Shown: positions 6,821 through 12,583, counted from the stretch's first letter. The stretch: 15,132 bases of DNA from an uncultured Chryseobacterium sp. (GCF_936933875.1 NZ_CAKZIK010000052.1:1-15132); one strand, 5' to 3'. The notes: generated from the sequence alone by a model not told the origin. Program-made: numbers and translations.

Positions 6821-7162
6821 TTGACATCATTGAAAGAGAAACACGTTCCATATTCGTATCAAAAGGTTGTTCCTTGGATTTTAATAGCATTTCTTTTTGC
6901 TGTTGTCACACCACCTTTGGTTGCGCCTTTTCGATATGGAAGTTTAAGATGGATGTGGCAAGTCGGACTTTCCACAAGTTTTCTTCTTATAATCTTTGTA
7001 AATATAGCAGTAATTATCAATGCGGTTTTTACAGTAGTCGAATTTAGATTGACTGGAAAATATAATTGGTTTTGGTTTGTGTTTGGATTAATACCACTTC
7101 TATACTATCTTACGCTTTTTATGGTGGCAATACTTGTTCCTAGCCCTGATGTTCTATGTTAA
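6821..7162 (+). CDS. Unknown small membrane protein, 3' end altered by the IS
   Basis: This protein of 113 residues is not recognised. It has three or four hydrophobic stretches (about 16-36, 48-74 and 84-107) and an N-terminal cytoplasmic-looking segment. No ATG is available; the TTG at 6821 is the best start, so the N-terminus is uncertain. The IS110 element begins at the codon after Asp110. Before insertion the frame would have read ...VPSPD and then TGA, because the repeat target continues GAT-TGA. Now it reads three IS-derived residues (Val-Leu-Cys) and then TAA. The protein is squeezed between two repeat elements, has no clear promoter, and could be a decaying or lineage-specific gene. 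Confidence 0.5.
   Translation: MTSLKEKHVPYSYQKVVPWILIAFLFAVVTPPLVAPFRYGSLRWMWQVGLSTSFLLIIFVNIAVIINAVFTVVEFRLTGKYNWFWFVFGLIPLLYYLTLFMVAILVPSPDVLC
7139..7150 (+). repeat. Left half of a split dispersed repeat (IS target)
   Basis: CCTAGCCCTGAT is the left end of an interspersed repeat whose other half resumes at 8389. The joined form reads TAGCCCTGAT then TGAACGGCG, close to the 'TAGCCCCGATTGAAGCGGC...' repeat I remember from flavobacterial genomes. The IS inserted after the AT at 7149-7150. Confidence 0.65.
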
Positions 7163-7166
7163 TCTG

Positions 7167-7170
7167 CAAA
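7167..7170 (-). promoter_or_regulatory. Minus-33 half of a promoter split between the IS ends
   Basis: TTTG in the right end lies 16 bases from the terminal core. It becomes a -33 element only when the IS ends are joined in a circle, where it sits 20 bases upstream of TAAGTTTG at 8384-8377. Confidence 0.65.
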
Positions 7171-7174
7171 TTTT

Positions 7175-8164
7175 TCAGGTTAAAATTTTTAATTTATTTT
7201 GAAAATCCTGTTGAAAAGCTGTTTTGTTTTTTACTACGCTGAAGCATATTCGTAGAAGTTTGTTGCATACTGCAATTAGTGCCAGTTTTTTTGCCTTTCC
7301 CTTCTCAAGCAGCCGCAGGTAGAGTTCTTTACATTTTTGGTTGTGCTTTATCGCCGTCCAGGAACAGACATAGAGGATGCTTCGAATATAAGTTTTTGAA
7401 GTTCGGCATTTTCCGGGTGAATAAGATTTCTTTCCAGATTGGTAAATTCTTGGAGCCAGACCAAAATACTTTACCAGAGATTTTGAAGAATGAAAGTTTT
7501 TAAATCCTGAAGTAGCAGTCATTAATTGGAGTGACGTTTTTTCGCCAATTCCCGATACAGACTGTAGCAGATTTTTAGTTTCTGTAAATTCCTCATCCTG
7601 CAACTGTGGCAATCTGGCTTCCACTTCCTTGATTTCTTTCTCCAACTGCTTTAAACGTTTTTCATAATGTTTCTCTGTTGAAGGATTAAGAACGGGATGG
7701 AATCTTAAGGCTTTTAATTTTACCGCGTAACGTCGCTTTTCTTCTTCCAGATCATTAAGAAGCTTTATTTCCTGATCCAGATATTCAATGTCCTGAGTTT
7801 TTGGAGTATAAAATTCCGGACGGAACATCTCTCCGTAATTCCTGATCAGTTTGGCATCCTCCGCATCGGTTTTCGTGATGATGTTTTTCATCCTTGCAAA
7901 ATGTTTCACGGACATACAGTTAATCAGACTGCTTTCAAATCCTTTTCCTATAGAGAAGTGAAGCAGGCGGCTGCTGTAGTTTCCGGTTGCTTCAATCACA
8001 AAACAATAATCGCTTGGACAGATTTTAGACAGAAACGACAAAATGCTGCGCTCATTATTTGGCAAATTCAAAACCTGTTCTCCTTTTTCATCGTCCAGGA
8101 AACTAAGCGTTAAAAATTTGGACCCAACGTCCACACCAATTACTTTTTTCAATAAATTTGACAT
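7175..8164 (-). CDS. IS110-family transposase (RNA-guided DEDD recombinase)
   Basis: This 329-residue recombinase excises and inserts the element. The N-terminal RuvC-like DEDD domain has Asp12 (IGVDVG), Glu58 (IEATGNY), Asp100 and Asp103 (TDAEDAKLI). A charged coiled coil (about 125-190) links it to the C-terminal Transposase_20 domain, with SVSGIGEKTSLQL (202-214) and YFGLAPRIYQSGKKS, whose Ser243 is the likely nucleophilic serine by comparison with IS621. The ATG at 8164-8162 is preferred to the TTG directly before it. No SD is seen. In the inserted form there is no evident promoter; transcription probably depends on the promoter assembled in the circular form. In this family the enzyme binds the bridge RNA encoded just upstream. 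Confidence 0.95.
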   Translation of the reverse strand: MSNLLKKVIGVDVGSKFLTLSFLDDEKGEQVLNLPNNERSILSFLSKICPSDYCFVIEATGNYSSRLLHFSIGKGFESSLINCMSVKHFARMKNIITKTDAEDAKLIRNYGEMFRPEFYTPKTQDIEYLDQEIKLLNDLEEEKRRYAVKLKALRFHPVLNPSTEKHYEKRLKQLEKEIKEVEARLPQLQDEEFTETKNLLQSVSGIGEKTSLQLMTATSGFKNFHSSKSLVKYFGLAPRIYQSGKKSYSPGKCRTSKTYIRSILYVCSWTAIKHNQKCKELYLRLLEKGKAKKLALIAVCNKLLRICFSVVKNKTAFQQDFQNKLKILT

Positions 8165-8187
8165 CAATTCTTTTTTTTGGAAAGAAC

Positions 8188-8372
8188 GTTTTCTTCTGAT
8201 CCATCATGGTAAAAGTTATTACCAACAATGTTCTATCCGGATTTGGAAGAAAACAACAGCAGGGGGATAAAATCAGGGGCGATATCTTAAGTATCAACGA
8301 AGCGTCTGCCTTACTCCTGCTGTTTTTCTTTCTAGTTAATATCATCAACTAATTTACTTCATTAATTATCCT
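8188..8372 (-). ncRNA. Candidate IS110 bridge RNA
   Basis: The non-coding left end reads as a bridge RNA of about 185 nt on the minus strand. In order: a 5' hairpin (TAGTT/AACTA, 8351-8333); a first stem AACAGCAGG/CCTGCTGTT (8324-8316 with 8263-8255) enclosing the target loop; and a second stem GTTTTCTT/AAGAAAAC (8254-8247 with 8195-8188) enclosing the donor loop. The donor loop carries ATAGAACAT (8236-8228), identical to the element's right end plus core, and TTACCATG (8212-8205), the reverse complement of the left end across the core. The target loop carries CCCTGATT (8278-8271), matching the target side at 7144-7150. This is the arrangement described for IS621. The exact 5' and 3' ends are inferred. 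Confidence 0.85.
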
Positions 8373-8376
8373 AGTG

Positions 8377-8384
8377 CAAACTTA
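8377..8384 (-). promoter_or_regulatory. Minus-7 half of the junction promoter
   Basis: TAAGTTTG, 2 bases inside the left end, is a perfect TAnnTTTG box. In the inserted copy it has only target DNA upstream. In the circle it gains the TTTG of the right end at 20-base spacing. Transcription would start near 8370-8372 and run through the bridge RNA into the transposase. Confidence 0.7.
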
Positions 8385-8388
8385 CCAT

Positions 8389-8476
8389 TGAACGGCGTGT
8401 TTGAGCTCTTTTTGCCAGAAATGGGGAAGCAAGGCGCAAAAAAGCGAGTAGTGAAAGCAGGTTCCCGGCTCCTAAT
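8389..8476 (+). repeat. Right half of the split dispersed repeat
   Basis: This half runs from TGAACGGCG to GGCTCCTAAT. It contains an internal inverted pair, CTCTTTTTGCC (8406-8416) and GGCGCAAAAAAGCG, and the words AGTGAAAGCAGG and GGCTCCTAA that I associate with a common flavobacterial intergenic repeat. Together with 7139-7150 it rebuilds a repeat of about 100 bases. An open frame across it is judged spurious. Confidence 0.6.
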
Positions 8477-8526
8477 CTTTAAGTGGGTGAGTTTGAGCGT
8501 GGATGAATTGGGAGTGAAATTGGTAA

Positions 8527-8573
8527 ATTGTTACATTATTAGATTGTTACATCGGAAAATTTTCTTATTTTTG
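8527..8573 (+). promoter_or_regulatory. Promoter of rpsP, with a duplicated ATTGTTACAT
   Basis: TTG (8544-8546), 19 bases, then TATTTTTG (8566-8573) is an exact Bacteroidetes promoter, giving a leader of about 40 bases. The -33 TTG lies in the second copy of a 10-base direct repeat ATTGTTACAT (8527-8536 and 8543-8552, period 16). The leader has a small GGGA/TCCC hairpin near 8594. Confidence 0.75.
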
Positions 8574-8619
8574 CACCTCAAAATAATTAACCGGGACGAG
8601 TTCCCACAAATTTTAATTT

Positions 8620-9252
8620 ATGTCAGTAAAAATCAGATTACAAAGACACGGTAAAAAAGGGAAACCTTTCTTCCACATCGTGGTTGCAGATTCAAGATCA
8701 AGAAGAGACGGACGTTTCATCGAGAAATTAGGAACTTACAACCCAATTACAAACCCTGCAACAATCGAATTGAATGTTGACTCTGCTGTTCAGTGGTTGA
8801 ACAACGGTGCACAGCCAACCGATACTGCAAGAGCAATCCTTTCCTACAAAGGTGCTATGTACAAAAAACACCTTCAGGGTGGTGTTGCAAAAGGTGCTTT
8901 CGACGAGGCTGAAGCTGAAAAAAGATTCAACGCTTGGTTGGAAAACAAAGAAAAAGCAGTAACAGGAAAAGTAGAAGGTTTGGCAACTGCGAAAGCAGAC
9001 GCTAAAAAAGCTGCTCTTGATGCTGAAACTAAGAAAAATCAGGAAAGAATTGATGCTCAGAACGCGCTTCTTGCTGAAGCTAAAGCTGCTGAAGAAGCTG
9101 CAAACGCTCCTGCTGAAGAAGTTGTTGCTGAAGTTGAAGCTACTGAAGAGGCCGCTCCTGTTGCTGTTGAAGGTAACGAAGAGCCAATCGCAGAAGCTAC
9201 TGAAGAAACTCCTGCTGCTGAAGCAGAAGGAACTGAAGAATCTCAAGCTTAA
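8620..9252 (+). CDS. rpsP: 30S ribosomal protein S16 with a long Ala/Glu-rich tail
   Basis: The first 85 residues are a standard S16: MSVKIRLQRHGKKGKPFFHIVV opens as IRLxRxGxKxxPfyrIVV, followed by DSRSRRDGRFIEKLGTYNP and the SYKGAMYKKHL segment. S16 binds 16S rRNA early in 30S assembly. The protein continues to 210 residues, roughly 2.5 times the length of E. coli S16. The extension has a charged helical part (about 95-150) and a low-complexity acidic tail of Ala, Glu, Val and Thr (150-210). Bacteroidetes S16 proteins are known to be extended; the tail's role is unknown. It leads the rpsP-rimM pair, but a terminator and a separate rimM promoter lie between the two genes. Confidence 0.96.
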   Translation: MSVKIRLQRHGKKGKPFFHIVVADSRSRRDGRFIEKLGTYNPITNPATIELNVDSAVQWLNNGAQPTDTARAILSYKGAMYKKHLQGGVAKGAFDEAEAEKRFNAWLENKEKAVTGKVEGLATAKADAKKAALDAETKKNQERIDAQNALLAEAKAAEEAANAPAEEVVAEVEATEEAAPVAVEGNEEPIAEATEETPAAEAEGTEESQA

Positions 9253-9276
9253 TCAGACATTCTTTTCAGAAAAAAT

Positions 9277-9306
9277 AAAGACGTCCGAATCTGGGCGTCT
9301 TTTTTA
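9277..9306 (+). terminator. Terminator between rpsP and rimM
   Basis: AAAGACG (9277-9283) pairs with CGTCTTT (9296-9302), extended by a T-G and two C-G pairs around the loop GAATCT, with a T tract. It should limit read-through from rpsP into rimM. Confidence 0.85.
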
Positions 9307-9318
9307 TTTAAAGAACTT

Positions 9319-9326
9319 TATCTTTG
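9319..9326 (+). promoter_or_regulatory. Minus-7 box of the rimM promoter
   Basis: TATCTTTG lies 4 bases before the rimM ATG, so the message is predicted to be leaderless. The same 12 bases TATCTTTGCAAT recur at the rnpB start (9918-9929). No good -33 element is seen. Confidence 0.6.
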
Positions 9327-9330
9327 CAAT

Positions 9331-9873
9331 ATGAGAAAAGAAGACTGCTATTTTTTAGGAAAGATTACACGCAGACATGGACTTCAGGGAAATGTTTTTC
9401 TGAAGCTTGATACCGATCAACCGGAAATGTACAACAAACTGGAAGGTGTTTTCGTGGAAGTAAACGGACTTTTAGTGCCTTTCTTTATCGCAAAACAGCA
9501 GTGGAGTAAAGGCGATACGCTGATTATTTCTTTCAAAAACTCTACTGAAGCTTTGGTGGAGCAAAGCCTTGGAAAAGATGTTTTTCTGCCTCTTTCTACG
9601 CTTCCGAAACTTTCGGGAAACAAATTTTATTATCACGAAGTTGTTGGTTTCGAAATCCGCGAAGAAGACGGAAAATCATGCGGAAATGTCGTTTCTGTAA
9701 ATGACCAAACGGCTCAACATTATTTCATCTTAGATTTGGCAGGAAAGGAAATAATTATTCCTATGATCCGCGACTGGATTTTGGAGGTGAACCGTGAAGA
9801 AAAATTCATCAAAATGACTTTACCTGAAGGTTTGATGGATGTTTTTCTGGTTCCTACTAAAAAGGATGAATAA
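9331..9873 (+). CDS. rimM: Ribosome maturation factor RimM
   Basis: RimM is a cytoplasmic 16S rRNA-processing and 30S head-assembly factor that binds S19. This 180-residue copy is of normal length. It opens with CYFLGKITRRHGLQGNVFLK, the family's 'GkI.g.hGlkGev' motif, over an N-terminal barrel (1-85). The C-terminal PRC-barrel domain (about 95-175) shows YYHEVVGFEI and the IIIPMIRDWILEVNREEKFI strand pattern (usual VPxxxxFVxxVD) before LPEGLMDVF. It follows rpsP, a pairing conserved in many bacteria, but here each gene appears to have its own promoter. Confidence 0.95.
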   Translation: MRKEDCYFLGKITRRHGLQGNVFLKLDTDQPEMYNKLEGVFVEVNGLLVPFFIAKQQWSKGDTLIISFKNSTEALVEQSLGKDVFLPLSTLPKLSGNKFYYHEVVGFEIREEDGKSCGNVVSVNDQTAQHYFILDLAGKEIIIPMIRDWILEVNREEKFIKMTLPEGLMDVFLVPTKKDE

Positions 9874-9917
9874 TCTTTTTGCATTTTCTTTAATATTCCA
9901 TCTTCCAACTAAAAGAG

Positions 9918-9925
9918 TATCTTTG
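9918..9925 (+). promoter_or_regulatory. Minus-7 box of the rnpB promoter
   Basis: TATCTTTG sits 5 to 7 bases before the predicted first base of RNase P RNA, which is the correct distance for a start at 9930-9933. The -33 region is weak. Confidence 0.65.
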
Positions 9926-9929
9926 CAAT

Positions 9930-10256
9930 CCACAAGAAAGACGGTCTGTTGATTTCGTTTCGGCGAAGTAGGAAAGTCCGGACACCAAAGAGCAGCAAAG
10001 CGGATAACATCCGTCGGTCGTAAGATCAGGACCAGTGCAACAGAAAGAATGTATATTAATTTATAGTGAAATCAGGTAAACTCTTTGCGGTGCAATGGTA
10101 AGTATATCGGATTTTCTGAGCAATCAGAATAGGAGTTGCTCGCTCCAAAAACCGAGGGGTAACCAGCAAAAGTTGTGCAGCAATGTACAACGCAGATAAA
10201 TAACAGACGCTCGCTTCGGCGAAGTACAGAATCCGGCTTATAGTTTTTCTTGTGGT
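9930..10256 (+). ncRNA. rnpB: RNase P RNA, bacterial class A
   Basis: This is the catalytic RNA that matures tRNA 5' ends. Conserved landmarks appear in order: AGGAAAGTCCGGAC (9970-9983), AGTGCAACAGAAAG (about 10034-10047), GGTAAACTC (10075-10083) and ACAGAATCCGGCTTA near the 3' end (10226-10240). The outer helix P1 forms from CCACAAGAAA (9930-9939) and TTTCTTGTGG (10246-10255), a perfect 10-base pair. The T tract just after it would let P1 serve as the terminator. The last 18-19 bases overlap, on the opposite strand, the end of the CPBP protease gene. The length of about 325 nt is within the usual range. Confidence 0.95.
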
Positions 10257-11038
10257 TTTTCTTTCAGTTTTTCTGAAAACATTCTCAATCCAAATAATAA
10301 AATCCCGATTCCTGCAGCGAAAATCAGCCAATAGTATAGGTTGAAATTGAGTTGCTGTAGATTTTCATCAATGGTTCTTCCAAAATAATTGAACAGGAAA
10401 ACATTCAGATTTGCCAAAGCATGAAGCAGGATAGAATACATTATTTGTCCTGATTTTAAATATAGAAAAGCACTGGTGATTCCTAGAATGAAGGGTGGTA
10501 ACAAATTCCCAAAATTAGGCAGATGAAACGCTGAAAATAATAGTGTTGAAAGCACAACTGCGATCTGAGCCGAATATTTCTTTTTCAATTCAATCAATAA
10601 GAATTTTCTGAAAAAGAGTTCTTCAACAATTGGAGTAACAATTACACTCGAAACAAACGAAACATAAGCGGTGAAATTTAATTTGTGCTCTTCGTACGGA
10701 AAGCTTTTATACAGTTCTTCCGGAAGTTTAAATTTATAATACAAATCAAACAAAGGCTGCTCAATTATCGTAAATCCCAACGCAATAAAAACAATAGGAA
10801 AAAACAGACGTTCATCAAATCCATTAAACTTCGATATTTTAAACGTAAACGGATGGTTGATAAAATATTTCCAAACCAAAAAATAGCTTAAAATTAAGGC
10901 TGAAAACTGTAAAACAGAATGTATATCATTGATGAAGTCATGTTTTACAAAGAACAGCAGATACAATGCAATATATCCCGTCAAACCAATGCAGAAATAA
11001 AGAACAGCGGTAAGTCCGAGTGCTTTCAGAAAACTCAT
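10238..11038 (-). CDS. CPBP-family intramembrane metalloprotease
   Basis: This 266-residue polytopic membrane protein has about seven hydrophobic segments. It bears the three CPBP/Abi (Rce1-like) motifs: EExxxR as E139-E140...R144 (VEELFFRKF), FxxxH as F168...H172 (FSAFHLP), and HxxxN as H206...N210. These residues form the glutamate-based active site of Rce1-type proteases. The substrate is unknown; bacterial members act in bacteriocin immunity or membrane protein processing, and no such partner is nearby. The ATG lies 6 bases after the ppk2 stop, so the two are cotranscribed. Its last five codons (PQEKL) and stop overlap the 3' strand of the rnpB P1 helix. Confidence 0.9.
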   Translation of the reverse strand: MSFLKALGLTAVLYFCIGLTGYIALYLLFFVKHDFINDIHSVLQFSALILSYFLVWKYFINHPFTFKISKFNGFDERLFFPIVFIALGFTIIEQPLFDLYYKFKLPEELYKSFPYEEHKLNFTAYVSFVSSVIVTPIVEELFFRKFLLIELKKKYSAQIAVVLSTLLFSAFHLPNFGNLLPPFILGITSAFLYLKSGQIMYSILLHALANLNVFLFNYFGRTIDENLQQLNFNLYYWLIFAAGIGILLFGLRMFSEKLKEKPQEKL

Positions 11039-11044
11039 TGAGAA

Positions 11045-11914
11045 TTATTCGCTTTCGAGCTGTTTTTTGGCTTCCTGAAGTCCTTTTAAATCAGCTTCAG
11101 ATAGTTTTGGGTATTCCAGATCCATTTTTTCCATCGCATCAATAATAATCTGAATCGCAGCAACTCTCGCAAACCATTTATTGTCTGCTGGAATTACGAA
11201 CCAAGGAGCATGATCTTTAGAGGTTTCGTTAATGGCTTCTTCGTAAGCATTCATGTATTGGTCAAAAAGTGCGCGTTCCTGCAAATCTCCGAGGGAGAAT
11301 TTCCAGTTTTTTTCGGGTTCATCAATACGGTCCAAAAATCTTTTCTTTTGCTCTTTTTTGGATACATTCAGAAAAATTTTAATAATGGTTGTTCCGTTTT
11401 GGGCCAAATGTTTTTCAAAATTTCTGATGCTTTCATAACGGTTTTTCCAGAATTTCGCATCAAAATCATCAACAGATTTCCACACTTTTTCGCTTAAATT
11501 ATATTCCGGATGAACTTTGCAAACCAAAACACTTTCGTAATGACTTCGGTTGAAAATGCCGATTTTTCCTTTCTCTGGAAGTGCAATATAATGTCTCCAC
11601 AAAAAATCGTGCGAATATTCTTTTGAACTGGGCGATTTAAAACTCGTCACCTCGCATCCTTGCGGATTTACACCGCCAAAAACATGTTCTATTAAAGAGT
11701 CTTTTCCGGCTGCATCCATTGCCTGCAAAACAATTAGTAAAGATTTGCTTCCATCCGAATACATTTTTTCCTGAAGACTGCGGAGTTTATCTTTTTCGTC
11801 CTGTAGCATTTGCTCACCTTCTTGTTTAGTGAGTTTTCCACTGTATTCGGTTTCAAAATCTTTTAGAGAAAACTTTCCTTTTACGACATAATTGTCGCTG
11901 AAATCTGTATCCAT
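11045..11914 (-). CDS. ppk2: Polyphosphate kinase 2 family, class III-like
   Basis: This soluble 289-residue enzyme transfers phosphate between polyphosphate and nucleotides. It has the PPK2 Walker A segment QAMDAAGKDSLIEHVFGGVNP (Lys71), Walker B-like GIFNRSHYES (119-128) and the lid KKEQKKRFLDRIDEPEKNWKFS (186-207). FNRSHYE in place of the DRSWYNR of class I points to class III, which can phosphorylate both AMP and ADP; this class call is from remembered family patterns. Ser128 replaces the Asp I expect in HYEDVLV. The gene starts 15 bases past the T-rich end of the DUF1573 terminator, leaving little room for its own promoter. The CPBP gene follows 6 bases downstream. Confidence 0.93.
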   Translation of the reverse strand: MDTDFSDNYVVKGKFSLKDFETEYSGKLTKQEGEQMLQDEKDKLRSLQEKMYSDGSKSLLIVLQAMDAAGKDSLIEHVFGGVNPQGCEVTSFKSPSSKEYSHDFLWRHYIALPEKGKIGIFNRSHYESVLVCKVHPEYNLSEKVWKSVDDFDAKFWKNRYESIRNFEKHLAQNGTTIIKIFLNVSKKEQKKRFLDRIDEPEKNWKFSLGDLQERALFDQYMNAYEEAINETSKDHAPWFVIPADNKWFARVAAIQIIIDAMEKMDLEYPKLSEADLKGLQEAKKQLESE

Positions 11915-11929
11915 CTGATTTTAATTTTA

Positions 11930-11969
11930 ATTAAAAATAAAAAAATCGCCTCAATAATGAAGCGATTTT
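11930..11969 (-). terminator. Terminator after the DUF1573 gene
   Basis: AAAATCGC (11942-11949) pairs with GCGATTTT (11962-11969). Three inner pairs continue past one mismatch around an ATAA loop. On the minus strand the stem runs into a T tract, so it would end the DUF1573 transcript just before ppk2. Read-through would feed ppk2. Confidence 0.8.
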
Positions 11970-12004
11970 GTGTACTTTATTTGTAAAGTTTTATTTTCTT
12001 ACTG

Positions 12005-12490
12005 CTACTTTTTAACAACTCTTTTCTTAGCTGGCGCTTTTTTACCGGTATTTTTAGGCTTTCCCGTTGCGGCTTTCACTACATCAGAGTTTTCGTTGGC
12101 ATTAGCTACGGCAACTTCAGAAGCATTAGGATCTACTTTTCCTTTGATGAAGATTACAGATCTTCCATTTACTGGGTCGTTAGAATATACGTCGATAGAT
12201 TTCTGGAATTCTCCGTTAATCTGTGTGTTGTAACCTACCTTAATTTTAGCAGTTTTACCAGGCATAATTGGCTCTTTGCTCCATTCTGGAGTAGTACAAC
12301 CGCAAGATGCTTTTACTTCAGACAAAATCAAAGGCTTATCCCCAGTGTTTTTTACTGTGAAATATCTGTGACCTTCAGAACCAGTTTTTACAGTTCCGTA
12401 TTCATAAGTTGTTTTGTCGAATGAAATAGTCTGTGCAGAAGCTACTGCTGCGAAACCAACAATGGCAAAAGCTGCGAATAATTTTTTCAT
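12005..12490 (-). CDS. Secreted DUF1573 protein
   Basis: This 161-residue protein has a clear Sec signal peptide (MKK, hydrophobic stretch, ASA19 then Gln20), so it is probably periplasmic. The mature part is a DUF1573 immunoglobulin-like fold: YEYGTVKTGSEGHRYFTVKNTGDKPLIL, then the hallmark SCGCTTPEW (Cys63 and Cys65) and PGKTAKIKVGYNT. The family is abundant in Bacteroidetes and its function is unknown. After about residue 125 comes an Ala/Asn-rich linker and a strongly basic tail rich in Lys and Pro (139-161), which is unusual for the domain and may bind anionic surfaces or nucleic acid. It has its own TAACTTTG promoter box and a terminator. Confidence 0.9.
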   Translation of the reverse strand: MKKLFAAFAIVGFAAVASAQTISFDKTTYEYGTVKTGSEGHRYFTVKNTGDKPLILSEVKASCGCTTPEWSKEPIMPGKTAKIKVGYNTQINGEFQKSIDVYSNDPVNGRSVIFIKGKVDPNASEVAVANANENSDVVKAATGKPKNTGKKAPAKKRVVKK

Positions 12491-12535
12491 ATTTTTAGAG
12501 GTTTTTTAATCTATAATTAGATGAAATTCAATGGG

Positions 12536-12543
12536 CAAAGTTA
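12536..12543 (-). promoter_or_regulatory. Minus-7 box of the DUF1573 promoter
   Basis: TAACTTTG on the minus strand lies 45 bases before the ATG and fits TAnnTTTG. No clear -33 element is seen. Confidence 0.55.
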
Positions 12544-12583
12544 AAAATTATTTTAATATTCGTTAAAAAATTTTTATTTACGT

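Larger units (their letters stand above)
7149..8388 (-). mobile_element. IS110-family insertion sequence, complete, with AT core dinucleotides
   Basis: The element body is 7151-8386 (1236 bp), flanked by the dinucleotide AT at 7149-7150 and 8387-8388. Removing it with one AT restores a recognisable dispersed repeat, which fixes both ends. It has no terminal inverted repeats, as is usual for IS110. Read on the minus strand, it has a 222-base left end (LE), the transposase, and a short 24-base right end (RE). A long upstream end and a short downstream end match the IS110 group (IS621-like) rather than the IS1111 group. A bridge RNA is visible in the left end. The transposase is intact with all catalytic residues, so the copy may be active. 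Confidence 0.88.

Noticed and set aside
7139..8374. CCTAG on both sides as a 5-base target duplication
   Set aside because: The right copy (8370-8374) lies inside the element. The repeat reconstruction and the guide matches fix the ends at the AT dinucleotides 7149-7150 and 8387-8388, and IS110 elements do not make 5-base duplications.
8388..8654. Open frame of 88 codons on the plus strand after the IS
   Set aside because: It runs through the dispersed repeat, the rpsP promoter and the start of rpsP in another frame. Its composition is not protein-like.
8728..9246. Minus-strand frame of 172 codons, rich in Ser and Phe
   Set aside because: It is the shadow of the Ala/Glu-rich rpsP tail, whose repetitive codons avoid stops on the other strand.
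10056..10331. Minus-strand frame of 91 codons
   Set aside because: It is antisense to RNase P RNA and to the end of the CPBP gene in another frame; no independent support.
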